Shown: positions 28,156-36,889 of the stretch, one piece after another
Layout: each line of letters starts with the position of its first letter
How positions within the stretch are numbered: position 1 is the stretch's first letter
Source of the DNA: Domibacillus iocasae
Lineage (GTDB): Bacteria; Bacillota; Bacilli; Bacillales; Domibacillaceae
Length of the DNA: 64,000 nucleotides
Assembly: GCF_001750285.1 (NCBI RefSeq)
Contig: NZ_MAMP01000022.1
Location: 1 to 64,000 of the forward strand
Reading direction: 5' to 3'
Translations under genes and position numbers: made by a program
The notes under the pieces: generated by a model
The model's input: the letters and a program-made list of their open reading frames with translations, nothing else
The model's database searches: none
Told to the model about the DNA's origin: nothing

Positions 28156-29151
28156 ATGAAAATTAGTATACTGGATCAATCCCCGATTTCAGAAGGGCAG
28201 ACAGCAGCCCAGGCGCTGCAGGAAACAATTGAGCTTGTGCAGCTTGCCGAACAGCTTGGCTATGAGCGATTTTGGGTATCAGAACATCATGATGCCGCCA
28301 CACTCGCCGGTTCCTCGCCGGAAGTGCTGCTGGCCCATCTGGCAGCAAAAACAACAACGATCCGGCTCGGTTCAGGTGGTGTCATGCTGCCGCATTACAG
28401 CGCTTATAAAGTGGCTGAAAATTTCAAGTTGCTGGCTGCACTCGCGCCAGGGCGGATCGACCTTGGTTTAGGCCGGGCGCCGGGCGGCATGCCCCGGGCT
28501 TCATTTGCGCTGTCAGACGGGCGGAAACGGGAGGTTGATCGGTATCCAGAACAAATCGATGATGTCCTTGCATATTTGCATGATCAGCCGGTGCCGCATG
28601 CGTATACAGGAGTGAAAGCGACGCCGATTGTAGATGTACCGCCTGATGTATGGCTGCTTGGCTCAAGTCCTTCGAGTGCTGTGTTAGCCGCGGAAAAAGG
28701 CCTTCCTTATACATTTGCAAAATTTATAAACGGGGATGGCGGACAAAAAGAGCTGGCTGAATATCGGCGCTTGTTTCAGCCGTCTGCTTACATGACTGCT
28801 CCAAAAACAACGATTGCTGTTTTTCTTATATGTGCCGAAACAGATGAAGAGGCGCAGTACTTGGCCGGCAGTTTGGAATTATCATTAATGATGACGGGAC
28901 AGGGGGTTCCATCAAAAGGGACACCATCCCCGGAAAAAGCGGCGGCGTATTCATACGGAAAGTTTGAAATGATGCACGTTGAAGAAAACCGAAAGCGGAT
29001 GATCATCGGTGGACCAGAAACCGTCCGGGAAAAGGTGGAACGTCTTGCGGCTGAATATGAGGCAGATGAAATCATGGCAGTGACCATCCTGTATGATTTT
29101 GAGAAAAAAAAGCGGTCATTTGAACTTCTTGCGCGATTAATGAAGCAGTAG
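28156..29151 (+). CDS. LLM-class flavin-dependent oxidoreductase (MsnO8/YwcH-like)
   Basis: 331 residues, bacterial luciferase fold. MKISILDQSPISEGQTAAQA at the start, RFWVSEHHD, LGSGGVMLPHYS (flavin loop), RIDLGLGRAPGG and FAKFINGDG are typical of the single-chain group that includes YwcH. The substrate is unknown. GAGGTG lies about 10 bases before the ATG; the gene follows ytpB by 18 bases and is probably in the same transcript. A terminator separates it from the iron operon. Confidence 0.88.
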   Translation: MKISILDQSPISEGQTAAQALQETIELVQLAEQLGYERFWVSEHHDAATLAGSSPEVLLAHLAAKTTTIRLGSGGVMLPHYSAYKVAENFKLLAALAPGRIDLGLGRAPGGMPRASFALSDGRKREVDRYPEQIDDVLAYLHDQPVPHAYTGVKATPIVDVPPDVWLLGSSPSSAVLAAEKGLPYTFAKFINGDGGQKELAEYRRLFQPSAYMTAPKTTIAVFLICAETDEEAQYLAGSLELSLMMTGQGVPSKGTPSPEKAAAYSYGKFEMMHVEENRKRMIIGGPETVREKVERLAAEYEADEIMAVTILYDFEKKKRSFELLARLMKQ

Positions 29152-29152
29152 G

Positions 29153-29187
29153 AAAAAGTTCCCTTTAAGAAAGGGAACTTTTTTTAC
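29153..29187 (+). terminator. Terminator after the luciferase-like gene
   Basis: A 14-bp stem (29153-29166 with 29170-29183) has an AAG loop and a T run. Confidence 0.93.
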
Positions 29188-29196
29188 AAAATAAAG

Positions 29197-29255
29197 TTGA
29201 CAATGAGAATCATTTTCGTTAATATTTTACTAGTCATTGATAATCATTTTCATTA
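29197..29255 (+). promoter_or_regulatory. Promoter with two Fur boxes, siderophore uptake operon
   Basis: TTGACA (29197-29202), a 17-base spacer and TAATAT (29220-29225) form a near-consensus sigma-A promoter. The spacer is a Fur-box-like stretch (AATGAGAATCATTTTCGTT, 29202-29220). A second box, TTGATAATCATTTTCATTA, is at 29237-29255, just after the start point. Fur with iron would block transcription at both. Confidence 0.9.
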
Positions 29256-29271
29256 GGAAGGAACGAATTAC

Positions 29272-30225
29272 ATGAAGAAGAATAAATTATTTTCAATTTT
29301 ATCATTGCTTGTGATCATGAGCGCGTTGTTTTTAGCTGCATGTTCACAAGGCGCAGAGGAAGAAACAGAAAATGAAAGCAAAGACAGTGCAGCTTCAGAA
29401 ACACGTACATATGCATCTGAAGAAGGAGACATTGAAATCCCGGCTAATCCGGAACGTGTAGCGGTTATGGCGGCAACATATCCTGGTAACTTCCTTGAGC
29501 TTGGTGTTACACCGGTCGCCATTACAGACTGGTCAGCAAAAAGTAAATTTTTGGGTGATCAGCTGAAAGGTGCAGAAGTGATTGCGCCGGATGATTACGA
29601 AACACTCCTTGAAGTAGCACCGGATTTGATCATTACATATACAGGTGATGAAAACATGGCGAAATATAAAGAAATTGCGCCAACAATCGGCCTGACATAT
29701 GAAAAATACGACTATATCGAGCAGCATCTTGAAATCGGTAAAATCCTCGGCAAAGAAGAAGAGGCTCAAGGCTGGGTAGATGAATGGAATGCTAAAGCGG
29801 AAGAAGCGAAGAAAAAGGTGCAGGAAGCGATCGGAACGGATGTAACGGCTACTGTTGTTGAAACATTTGGGAAAGACACGTATGTTTATGGTCAAAACTG
29901 GGGTCGGGGCACAGAGGTTATTTATCAGGCACTAGGCATTAAAGCGCCTGAAAAAGTTGAAGCTGAAGCATTTGGACCAGGATACAAAGCGATTTCGGCT
30001 GAAGCGATTCCGGAGTATGCAGGCGACTACATTTTTGTAGGAGAGGGTGCAAACGTGTCATCTTCTACTTTTATGGAAACGGACCTCTGGAAAAACATCC
30101 CGGCTGTACAAGAGGGAAATGTCATTAAATTTGATTCTGACTCTTTTTATTTTAATGATCCGATCTCGATTGAAAAAGAATTGGAATTCATCGTGGACGC
30201 TTTAACCGAAAAAGCGGCACAATAA
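29272..30225 (+). CDS. Iron-siderophore ABC transporter substrate-binding lipoprotein
   Basis: 317 residues. A lipoprotein signal with lipobox LFLAAC puts the mature Cys near residue 24; an acidic linker follows, then a class III binding protein (ERVAVMAATYPGNFLELGVT, APDDYETLLEVAPDLIITY, the long linking helix, GPGYKAISAEAIPEYAGDYI). It resembles FhuD/YxeB-type hydroxamate binders, but the ligand cannot be read from the sequence. First gene of a Fur-controlled three-gene operon; GGAAGG precedes the ATG. Confidence 0.92.
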   Translation: MKKNKLFSILSLLVIMSALFLAACSQGAEEETENESKDSAASETRTYASEEGDIEIPANPERVAVMAATYPGNFLELGVTPVAITDWSAKSKFLGDQLKGAEVIAPDDYETLLEVAPDLIITYTGDENMAKYKEIAPTIGLTYEKYDYIEQHLEIGKILGKEEEAQGWVDEWNAKAEEAKKKVQEAIGTDVTATVVETFGKDTYVYGQNWGRGTEVIYQALGIKAPEKVEAEAFGPGYKAISAEAIPEYAGDYIFVGEGANVSSSTFMETDLWKNIPAVQEGNVIKFDSDSFYFNDPISIEKELEFIVDALTEKAAQ

Positions 30226-30236
30226 AGGGCTTTTTT

Positions 30237-31265
30237 ATGAATAATATAAAAGAATCAGCGATTACCTCCCGTCCTAAGACGGGAGTGTTCGTCATTTTAG
30301 CGGGATTTGTGGGATTGTTATTCAGTCTGGCTCTTTCTGTCTCAGTCGGTGCAGCAGATTTAACATTAAAAACGGTTTGGGAAGCCATTTTTTCTTATAA
30401 CCCGAGCCGTGAAGCGGATCAAATTATTATGGGTATCCGCCTGCCTCGTGAAGTCGGCGCGGCCCTTACCGGTGCGGCTTTTGCAACGGCAGGGGCGATC
30501 ATGCAGGGAATTACGCGCAATCCGCTGGCGGAACCAGGACTGCTTGGGTTAAATGCAGGCGCAAGTTTTGGACTTGCCTGTCTGCTCGCTTTTTTTACAA
30601 ATACTACATATATCATGGCCATCTTGTTTTCATTTCTTGGTGCTTCTTTAGGAGCCATTTTATTGTTTGGGCTTGCTTCTTTAAAAAAAGGTGGATTTTC
30701 GCCGCTTCGAATTGTTTTAGCCGGCGCTTCGATCTCAGCGCTTCTAATCGCGCTTAGTGAAGGAGTCGCGATTATGTTCAAGCTGTCCCAGGATCTTGCT
30801 TTCTGGATGGCTGGCGGTGTTTCCGGAACAAGCTGGTCACAGCTGCAAGTAATGGCGCCGATTGTCGGCATCGGTCTTCTAACAGCCATTTTCTTTTCAC
30901 GATCGCTGACCATTTTAAGTTTTGGCGATGAGATGGCTAAGGGTCTTGGGCAGCGGACAACGCTTATTAAAGTGATCCTTATTCTTGTGGTACTCGTGCT
31001 TGCTGGTGCGGCAGTGTCTGTCGCTGGACCCATCATGTTTGTCGGCTTAATGACGCCCCATATTGTACGGGCGCTCGTTGGAACTGATTACCGATGGATT
31101 ATTCCCGGCTCGGCGCTTGCCGGCGGCATCCTGCTCGTTTTGGCTGACACCACGGCCCGCATGATTAATCCGCCATTTGAAACACCAGTCGGCGCCGTCA
31201 TCTCTATTATCGGTGTGCCGTTTTTCCTTTATTTAATTCGGAAAAGGGGGCGGCTGACTCAATGA
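30237..31265 (+). CDS. FecCD-family siderophore permease (FhuB-like)
   Basis: 342 residues with about nine or ten membrane segments. Signatures are RLPREVGAALTGAAFATAGA, MQGITRNPLAEPGLLGLNAGAS, and AGPIMFVGLMTPHIVRALVG (the coupling helix for the ATPase). It starts 11 bases after the binding protein, with AAAGGGC upstream. A perfect 8-bp hairpin (30266-30285) lies in codons 11-16. It pairs with the next permease (ATGA overlap). Confidence 0.93.
   Translation: MNNIKESAITSRPKTGVFVILAGFVGLLFSLALSVSVGAADLTLKTVWEAIFSYNPSREADQIIMGIRLPREVGAALTGAAFATAGAIMQGITRNPLAEPGLLGLNAGASFGLACLLAFFTNTTYIMAILFSFLGASLGAILLFGLASLKKGGFSPLRIVLAGASISALLIALSEGVAIMFKLSQDLAFWMAGGVSGTSWSQLQVMAPIVGIGLLTAIFFSRSLTILSFGDEMAKGLGQRTTLIKVILILVVLVLAGAAVSVAGPIMFVGLMTPHIVRALVGTDYRWIIPGSALAGGILLVLADTTARMINPPFETPVGAVISIIGVPFFLYLIRKRGRLTQ
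30266..30285 (+). repeat. Perfect 8-bp hairpin inside permease start
   Basis: CTCCCGTC and GACGGGAG around a CTAA loop, inside the coding sequence 30 bases after the start codon. It is not followed by a T run. It may affect translation or be a relic of a mobile element end. Confidence 0.7.
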
Positions 31266-32266
31266 ACGGTCATTTAAAAAGAAAAGCGGGATTTATATTA
31301 GCCGTTTCCTTTATTCTGCTTTGTTTCTTATTTATCTTAAGTGCAGCATTAGGAAAAGCGTCTCTTCCTCCCGCAAGGCTGTTAGAAACATTGCTTGGCA
31401 ATGGGACACCGAGAGAGGAGCTTATTTTATATAGCTTCCGTCTCCCGCGTATGCTCATTACGATGCTTGCCGGTGCGGCATTGGCTGTTTCCGGTGCTAT
31501 ATTGCAAAGCATTTCACGCAACCCGCTTGCAGATTCAGGTATTTTGGGGATTAATGCCGGTGCAGGGTTGATGGTGGCGGTTTATGCGATGGTTTTCACA
31601 CCACAATCTTCTACGTTTCTGTACATGGTGCCGCTTTTTGCGTTTATTGGCGGCATGACAACAGCTGGCATCATTTCGGCCATCTCGTATCATAAAACAG
31701 AAGGACTTGATCCAATGCGCCTTGTGCTCGCTGGTGTGGGTATGGCGATGGCTATGTCAGGAAGTATGCTTATTTTGGCCTCCCAGTTTGATTCGCGCGA
31801 ATATGAATTTATTGCCGGATGGCTTGCAGGATCCATTTGGGGGAACGACTGGAATTTTGTCATGGCACTAATCCCATGGGTTGGCATTCTTATTCCATTT
31901 GTTCTTTGGAAATCAAACGTTTTAAATTTGCTGAATTTAAATGAAGGCACTTCAGCGGGGCTTGGCGTAAAAGTGGGAAAAGAGCGGATGTTGCTTCTGT
32001 TCGTTGCGGTAGCTCTTGCATCCGCAGCCGTTTCCGTCAGCGGCGGTATAGTATTTATTGGACTGATGGCACCACATATTGCGCGAAGTTTAACAGGCCC
32101 CCGGCATCAGCACTTTGTTCCGGTCGCGGCTGTTATTGGCGCGGTACTGCTGTTAGCGGCAGATACTGCAGGCCGGCTTATGCCTTTTACAACAAGCGTC
32201 CCCGCCGGTATCATTGTCACATTAATTGGCGCACCGTATTTTATGTATTTAATGGTGAAAAAATAA
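31262..32266 (+). CDS. FecCD-family siderophore permease (FhuG-like)
   Basis: 334 residues, second permease half. RLPRMLITMLAGAALAVSGA, LQSISRNPLADSGILGINAGA and GGIVFIGLMAPHIARSLTG match the family. The start overlaps the first permease stop (ATGA). It is the last gene of the operon; no ABC ATPase follows, so a FhuC-like ATPase must be encoded elsewhere. Confidence 0.93.
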   Translation: MNGHLKRKAGFILAVSFILLCFLFILSAALGKASLPPARLLETLLGNGTPREELILYSFRLPRMLITMLAGAALAVSGAILQSISRNPLADSGILGINAGAGLMVAVYAMVFTPQSSTFLYMVPLFAFIGGMTTAGIISAISYHKTEGLDPMRLVLAGVGMAMAMSGSMLILASQFDSREYEFIAGWLAGSIWGNDWNFVMALIPWVGILIPFVLWKSNVLNLLNLNEGTSAGLGVKVGKERMLLLFVAVALASAAVSVSGGIVFIGLMAPHIARSLTGPRHQHFVPVAAVIGAVLLLAADTAGRLMPFTTSVPAGIIVTLIGAPYFMYLMVKK

Positions 32267-32318
32267 AAAAGCCTGACTCCTTATCGCATTAGCGCAGCGG
32301 GAGCCAGGCTTTTTTTTA
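32264..32318. terminator. Bidirectional terminator permease / mnmM
   Basis: An inverted repeat AAAAAGCCTG-CTCC / GGAG-CAGGCTTTTT with one mismatch and a loop of about 20 bases, with T runs on both strands. Confidence 0.8.
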
Positions 32319-32322
32319 TCAC

Positions 32323-32895
32323 TTACCGTTTTTCAATAGCCACAATAAACGGCGGCGTGTTCATTTGATTAATAAAACCATACTGAATGACATGTGCTGT
32401 TTGCTGATCGAGAGAAGCAGCATATTGAACAACCGCGTCTCGTTCGTCGGCACCGCCATCGTGCCCGTGATAAATAACAAGCACAATCAAGCCGCCCGGT
32501 TTCATCATTTGAAATAATTGATGAATCGCATCAATCGTTGTATCCGGTTTTGTAATAACGGACTTGTCGCCTTTTGGCAAATAGCCTAGATTGAAAATCG
32601 CTGCGTTCAGCTTTCCATGATAACTTTCTGGAATGAGCGTCTCGGCCTGCTCATGACCGGCATGAAATAAAGATGCGCGGTCGGCAATTCCGGCATTTTG
32701 AAGCCGCGCCGTTGTATTTTCAATTGCCTGATGCTGAACGTCAAAAGCAAAAACGTGTCCATCACCGCCAGCTAAATTTGCTAAAAACAAAGTATCATGT
32801 CCGTTGCCCGCTGTTGCGTCGACGAAATAATTTTTATCTGATGCCGTTTTTTGGATTAATAGACGTGCAAACGGCAATATTCCATCGAGGGTCAT
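32323..32895 (-). CDS. mnmM: tRNA wobble-uridine methyltransferase MnmM (YtqB)
   Basis: 190 residues, Rossmann methyltransferase: motif I FVDATAGNGHDTLFLA near residues 24-39, FDVQ (motif II acid), FNLGYLPKGDKS (motif IV) and MKPGGLIVLVIYHGHDGG. The YtqB family is now assigned to the last step of mnm5s2U34 formation in Gram-positive tRNAs that lack the MnmC methylase domain. The start overlaps mnmL (ATGA). Confidence 0.9.
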   Translation of the reverse strand: MTLDGILPFARLLIQKTASDKNYFVDATAGNGHDTLFLANLAGGDGHVFAFDVQHQAIENTTARLQNAGIADRASLFHAGHEQAETLIPESYHGKLNAAIFNLGYLPKGDKSVITKPDTTIDAIHQLFQMMKPGGLIVLVIYHGHDGGADERDAVVQYAASLDQQTAHVIQYGFINQMNTPPFIVAIEKR

Positions 32896-33848
32896 GACTG
32901 CATAACGGCTCCTTTATAAAATTTGCCCTGCCATGTATCACGCTGCAGCATTTCCGCATGGATTGCGTTTAACACTTCCCACTTGTTGACGCTCCACATC
33001 GGCCCGACCATCAATTCAATGGGCCCGTCACCGGTAATGCGGTGCACAATCATTTCAGGCGGCAAAATTTCAAGCTGGTCGACAACAAGTTTTGCATATT
33101 CGTCCATTGATAAAAAGTCGAGCATCCCTTTTTCGTACTGCTTCACAAGCGGTGTGCCTTTTAACAAGTGAAGCAAATGGATTTTTATGCCCTGCACGTC
33201 CAAATTCGCGATTGCCTGGGCTGTTTCCATCATCATCTCTGGTGTTTCAAGCGGCAGGCCGTTAATTAAATGCGAGCAAATGCGAATGTTGTGCTTGCGC
33301 AGTTTTTCCACACCTTCTACATACGTTTGGAAATCATGGGCACGATTAATAATACGTGCGGTTTTTTCGTGAACAGTCTGGAGTCCAAGCTCCACCCATA
33401 AATACGTACGCTCATTCAATTCAGCCAAATACTCGACAACATCATCGGGCAGACAGTCCGGACGTGTCGCAATGGAAATCCCGACAACATCGTCCTGCTT
33501 TAACACAGTTTCATATTTTTCACGGAGCACGTCAACGGGTGCGTGTGTATTGGTATATGCTTGAAAATACGCCATGTATTTGCCGTGTTTCCACTTTTCA
33601 TGCATTTTATTTTTAATGTCGTGGAATTGTTTTTCAAGCGGGTCGACCCGGTCGCCGGCAAAGTCGCCAGAACCTGCTGCGCTGCAAAATGTACAGCCGC
33701 CAAATGCCACTGTGCCGTCACGGTTCGGGCAGTCAAATCCGCCATCAAGTGCAACTTTAAACACTTTGTGGCCAAAGTGCTCTCGTAAATGATAGTTCCA
33801 TGTATGATACCGTCTGTCGTCACTGGCGTACGGAAACGGGTTTGTCAT
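32892..33848 (-). CDS. mnmL: Radical SAM protein MnmL (YtqA, TIGR01212)
   Basis: 318 residues with an Elp3-like radical SAM core. The cluster motif is the spaced CPNRDGTVAFGGCTFC near residues 40-55. The family (TIGR01212, YtqA) has recently been linked with YtqB to mnm5s2U synthesis. AAAGGAGG lies 8 bases before the ATG. It is upstream of and coupled to mnmM and diverges from leuS. Confidence 0.9.
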   Translation of the reverse strand: MTNPFPYASDDRRYHTWNYHLREHFGHKVFKVALDGGFDCPNRDGTVAFGGCTFCSAAGSGDFAGDRVDPLEKQFHDIKNKMHEKWKHGKYMAYFQAYTNTHAPVDVLREKYETVLKQDDVVGISIATRPDCLPDDVVEYLAELNERTYLWVELGLQTVHEKTARIINRAHDFQTYVEGVEKLRKHNIRICSHLINGLPLETPEMMMETAQAIANLDVQGIKIHLLHLLKGTPLVKQYEKGMLDFLSMDEYAKLVVDQLEILPPEMIVHRITGDGPIELMVGPMWSVNKWEVLNAIHAEMLQRDTWQGKFYKGAVMQS

Positions 33849-33913
33849 GATTCATTCCTCCTTTAAAACTCGTTTTAAATTGTAGCATGAACAGCAGCAC
33901 TGGTAAAATGCGC

Positions 33914-33942
33914 TTGCATAATCAGTGAAGTTTTTCTAAAAT
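33914..33942 (+). promoter_or_regulatory. Probable promoter of leuS
   Basis: TTGCAT (33914-33919), a 17-base spacer and TAAAAT (33937-33942). It would start the transcript near 33949, only about 60 bases before the leader terminator, which is too short for a T-box. Confidence 0.6.
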
Positions 33943-33948
33943 GAAAGG

Positions 33949-34045
33949 TAAAGATTAAGGAAGAAAGCCGTTGAGTTTTTATTCAACATTGGGTAGAGAC
34001 ACATTTCTCCTGTCCCATTATCTGGGAAGGGGTTTTTTTCATTAG
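33949..34045 (+). promoter_or_regulatory. leuS leader with intrinsic terminator (attenuator-like)
   Basis: A terminator-like hairpin (TCCCA 34013-34017 with TGGGA 34023-34027, extended by outer G-C and G-T pairs) ends in seven T (34033-34039). It lies on the plus strand where no plus-strand gene precedes leuS, so it can only attenuate leuS. A rival hairpin (33991-33999 with 34006-34015) would use the same bases as the terminator 5' arm. No T-box sequence (GGGTGGNACC) is seen. Confidence 0.6.
33971..34045 (+). CDS. Possible 24-codon leader peptide of leuS
   Basis: A TTG-started frame with AAGGAAG 7 bases upstream. It codes for 24 residues with a Leu at codon 7 and Leu-Leu (CTC CTG) at codons 13-14, then CTG at 18. 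The Leu-Leu pair falls in the 5' arm of the terminator hairpin, so a ribosome paused there for lack of Leu-tRNA would stop the terminator from forming. This is inference from layout only. Confidence 0.35.
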   Translation: MSFYSTLGRDTFLLSHYLGRGFFH

Positions 34046-34098
34046 AGCTCCCGAAAAGTGAAAAAGACGGCTTACATAAATGGAAGGCAGGTTCAATA

Positions 34099-36510
34099 AT
34101 GAATTTTGACCATAAGCAGATTGAACAAAAATGGCAGCAATATTGGGAACAAAATAAAACCTTTAAAATGAACAATGACTCTGATAAGCCGAAGTTTTAC
34201 GCGCTCGATATGTTTCCGTATCCATCCGGCGCCGGTCTTCACGTCGGACACCCGGAAGGCTATACGGCGACGGACATATTAAGCCGCTTTAAACGCATGC
34301 AGGGCTACAATGTGCTTCATCCGATGGGGTGGGATGCATTCGGTCTTCCAGCGGAGCAGTATGCGCTTGATACTGGAAACGATCCGGCTGAGTTCACGGA
34401 GCAAAACATTAACAATTTTCGCCGTCAGATTAAAGCTTTAGGCTTTTCTTATGACTGGGATCGTGAAATTAATACAACAAACCCGGATTATTACAAATGG
34501 ACCCAATGGATTTTTCTTCAATTATATAAAAAAGGTCTTGCATACGTAGATGAAGTGCCGGTGAACTGGTGCCCGGCGCTTGGCACTGTCTTGGCGAACG
34601 AAGAAGTCATCGACGGCAAGTCAGAGCGCGGCGGACATCCGGTTGAACGCCGTCCAATGCGCCAATGGATGCTGAAAATTACCGCTTATGCGGATCGGTT
34701 AATTGAAGATTTGGATGAGCTTGACTGGCCGGAAAGCATTAAAGACATGCAGCGCAACTGGATCGGACGGTCTGAAGGGGCAGAAGTGACATTTAGCATC
34801 GATGGATATGATGAAACATTTACTGTTTTTACAACACGTCCGGATACGCTATTTGGCGCCACGTATACGGTTTTAGCTCCTGAACATCCATTTGTAGCAA
34901 AAATCACAACAGATGCGCAGAAGGAAGCTGTGAATGCGTACATTGACCAAGTAAAATCAAAAAGCGACTTGGAGCGGACAGACCTTGCCAAAGATAAAAC
35001 AGGCGTCTTCACTGGCGCATATGCGGTAAATCCTGTCAATGGCGAAAAAATGCCGATCTGGATTGCGGACTATGTCCTAATCACATACGGAACGGGTGCG
35101 ATTATGGCAGTTCCGGCACATGATGAGCGCGATTTTGAATTTGCGAAAAAGTTTGACCTGCCGATTCAAGAAGTCGTCGCTGGCGGAAATGTAGAAGAAG
35201 AAGCGTACACGGGTGACGGAGCCCACGTGAATTCCGGATTCCTAGACGGCTTAAACAAAGAAGACGGTATTATAAAAATGATTGAATGGCTTGAAAAAGA
35301 AAGTGTCGGCATGAGAAAAGTAACATACCGTCTGCGTGACTGGCTGTTCAGCCGTCAGCGCTATTGGGGTGAGCCGATTCCAATCATTCATTGGGAGGAT
35401 GGCACGACGACCGCGGTTCCGGAATCAGAATTGCCGCTTGTATTGCCAAAAACAACAGAAATCCGTCCATCTGGAACGGGTGAATCCCCGCTTGCCGTTA
35501 TTCAAGACTGGGTAAATGTTGTTGATCCAGAAACAGGGAAAAAGGGCCGCCGTGAAACAAATACGATGCCGCAATGGGCGGGAAGCTGCTGGTATTATCT
35601 GCGCTTTATCGATCCTGATAATCAAGAATCGTTAGCGGATAAAGACTTACTGAAGCGCTGGCTGCCGGTTGACATTTACATTGGCGGCGCTGAGCATGCC
35701 GTGCTTCATTTGTTGTATGCGCGTTTCTGGCATAAAGTATTGTACGACATTGGTGTCGTTCATACGAAAGAGCCATTCCAAAAATTGTTTAACCAGGGCA
35801 TGATTCTCGGTGAAAATAACGAAAAAATGAGTAAGTCAAAAGGCAATGTGGTCAATCCGGATGAAATCGTGGAGAGCCACGGTGCGGATACACTTCGTCT
35901 TTATGAAATGTTTATGGGACCGCTTGAAGCATCCATTGCATGGAGCACAAATGGTGTGGATGGAGCACGCCGCTTTCTTGACCGCATTTGGCGCTTGCTT
36001 ATCACAGAAAATGGCTCATTAACACCTAAAGTAACAGGTGAAGATAAATCACTTGAAAAAGTATACCATCAGACGGTGAAAAAAGTGACAGAAGACTATG
36101 AAGGACTTCGTTTTAATACAGCCATTTCGCAAATGATGGTGTTTGTCAATGAAGCAAATAAAGCAGAAACGATCCCTGCTGAATATGCGGAAGGATTTGT
36201 GAAGTTAGTGTCACCGCTTGCGCCCCATTTAGCGGAAGAGCTTTGGGAAAAGCTTGGTCATAGCGGGACCGTCACGTATGAAGCGTGGCCGGCATTTGAC
36301 GAGTCAAAGCTTATTGATGAAGAAGTGGAAATTGTCATCCAGCTGAACGGCAAAGTAAAAGCAAAAGTAATGGTTTCAAAAGATGCAACACGGGAACAAA
36401 TGGAAGAGATCGCGATGCAAAATGACAAGCTTCAAGAAGAGCTTGCTGGCAAAACAATCCGGAAAGTAGTCGCGGTGCCAGGCAAACTTGTCAATATCGT
36501 CGCAAACTAA
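34099..36510 (+). CDS. leuS: Leucyl-tRNA synthetase LeuS
   Basis: 803 residues, class Ia synthetase. HIGH motif as HVGH at 48-51, KMSKS at 576-580, and the CP1 editing domain between them ([23 protein letters not shown] and the Asp in [15 protein letters not shown] that clears mischarged tRNA). AAGGCAGG precedes the ATG. The upstream leader appears to be an attenuator. ytwF follows 20 bases after the stop. Confidence 0.98.
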   Translation: MNFDHKQIEQKWQQYWEQNKTFKMNNDSDKPKFYALDMFPYPSGAGLHVGHPEGYTATDILSRFKRMQGYNVLHPMGWDAFGLPAEQYALDTGNDPAEFTEQNINNFRRQIKALGFSYDWDREINTTNPDYYKWTQWIFLQLYKKGLAYVDEVPVNWCPALGTVLANEEVIDGKSERGGHPVERRPMRQWMLKITAYADRLIEDLDELDWPESIKDMQRNWIGRSEGAEVTFSIDGYDETFTVFTTRPDTLFGATYTVLAPEHPFVAKITTDAQKEAVNAYIDQVKSKSDLERTDLAKDKTGVFTGAYAVNPVNGEKMPIWIADYVLITYGTGAIMAVPAHDERDFEFAKKFDLPIQEVVAGGNVEEEAYTGDGAHVNSGFLDGLNKEDGIIKMIEWLEKESVGMRKVTYRLRDWLFSRQRYWGEPIPIIHWEDGTTTAVPESELPLVLPKTTEIRPSGTGESPLAVIQDWVNVVDPETGKKGRRETNTMPQWAGSCWYYLRFIDPDNQESLADKDLLKRWLPVDIYIGGAEHAVLHLLYARFWHKVLYDIGVVHTKEPFQKLFNQGMILGENNEKMSKSKGNVVNPDEIVESHGADTLRLYEMFMGPLEASIAWSTNGVDGARRFLDRIWRLLITENGSLTPKVTGEDKSLEKVYHQTVKKVTEDYEGLRFNTAISQMMVFVNEANKAETIPAEYAEGFVKLVSPLAPHLAEELWEKLGHSGTVTYEAWPAFDESKLIDEEVEIVIQLNGKVKAKVMVSKDATREQMEEIAMQNDKLQEELAGKTIRKVVAVPGKLVNIVAN

Positions 36511-36530
36511 TCGAGGAGGAATAAAAACAT

Positions 36531-36839
36531 ATGATTCCAACAATCACCGGTGAAGAAGTACGTGAAAAGCTCGAAAATGGCGAACAGCTGGCATTAATTG
36601 ATGTTCGGGAAAACGATGAAGTGGCAGAAGGAATGATCCCTCAGGCGGAGCATATCGTCATGGGGACGATTCCTGAACAGTTGGATCGTCTCGATAAAGA
36701 AACAGAGTACATTATTATTTGCCGCTCCGGCGTCCGTTCGGAAAATGTGTCCCGTTTCTTAATCGAAAACGGTTATAAAGCAACAAATATGACAGGCGGC
36801 ATGCTGAACTATACAGGCGAAACAGCGCCGAAAAACTAA
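36531..36839 (+). CDS. ytwF: Rhodanese-like domain protein YtwF
   Basis: A single 102-residue rhodanese domain. The active-site loop is CRSGVRS with Cys near residue 65; LIDVRENDEVAEGMIPQAEHI is the conserved N-terminal part. Such proteins carry persulfide sulfur; the acceptor is unknown. GAGGAGG upstream. Same position after leuS as in B. subtilis, likely co-transcribed. Confidence 0.92.
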   Translation: MIPTITGEEVREKLENGEQLALIDVRENDEVAEGMIPQAEHIVMGTIPEQLDRLDKETEYIIICRSGVRSENVSRFLIENGYKATNMTGGMLNYTGETAPKN

Positions 36840-36841
36840 AA

Positions 36842-36878
36842 AAAACTGTGCGGAGCAAATCCGCACAGGTTTTTTTTT
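36842..36878. terminator. Terminator after ytwF
   Basis: The 9-bp perfect core CTGTGCGGA / TCCGCACAG has A and T runs on both sides and serves ytwF, perhaps also the convergent ytfP. Confidence 0.9.
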
Positions 36879-36889
36879 CGGAAAATTCC

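Noticed and set aside
30419-31036. 205-codon minus-strand frame inside the FhuB-like permease
   Set aside because: Shadow of a long permease gene; no start signals and a typical antisense composition.
33849-34098. T-box riboswitch upstream of leuS
   Set aside because: Expected from B. subtilis, but neither the GGGTGGNACC element nor room for stem I exists between the promoter and the terminator.
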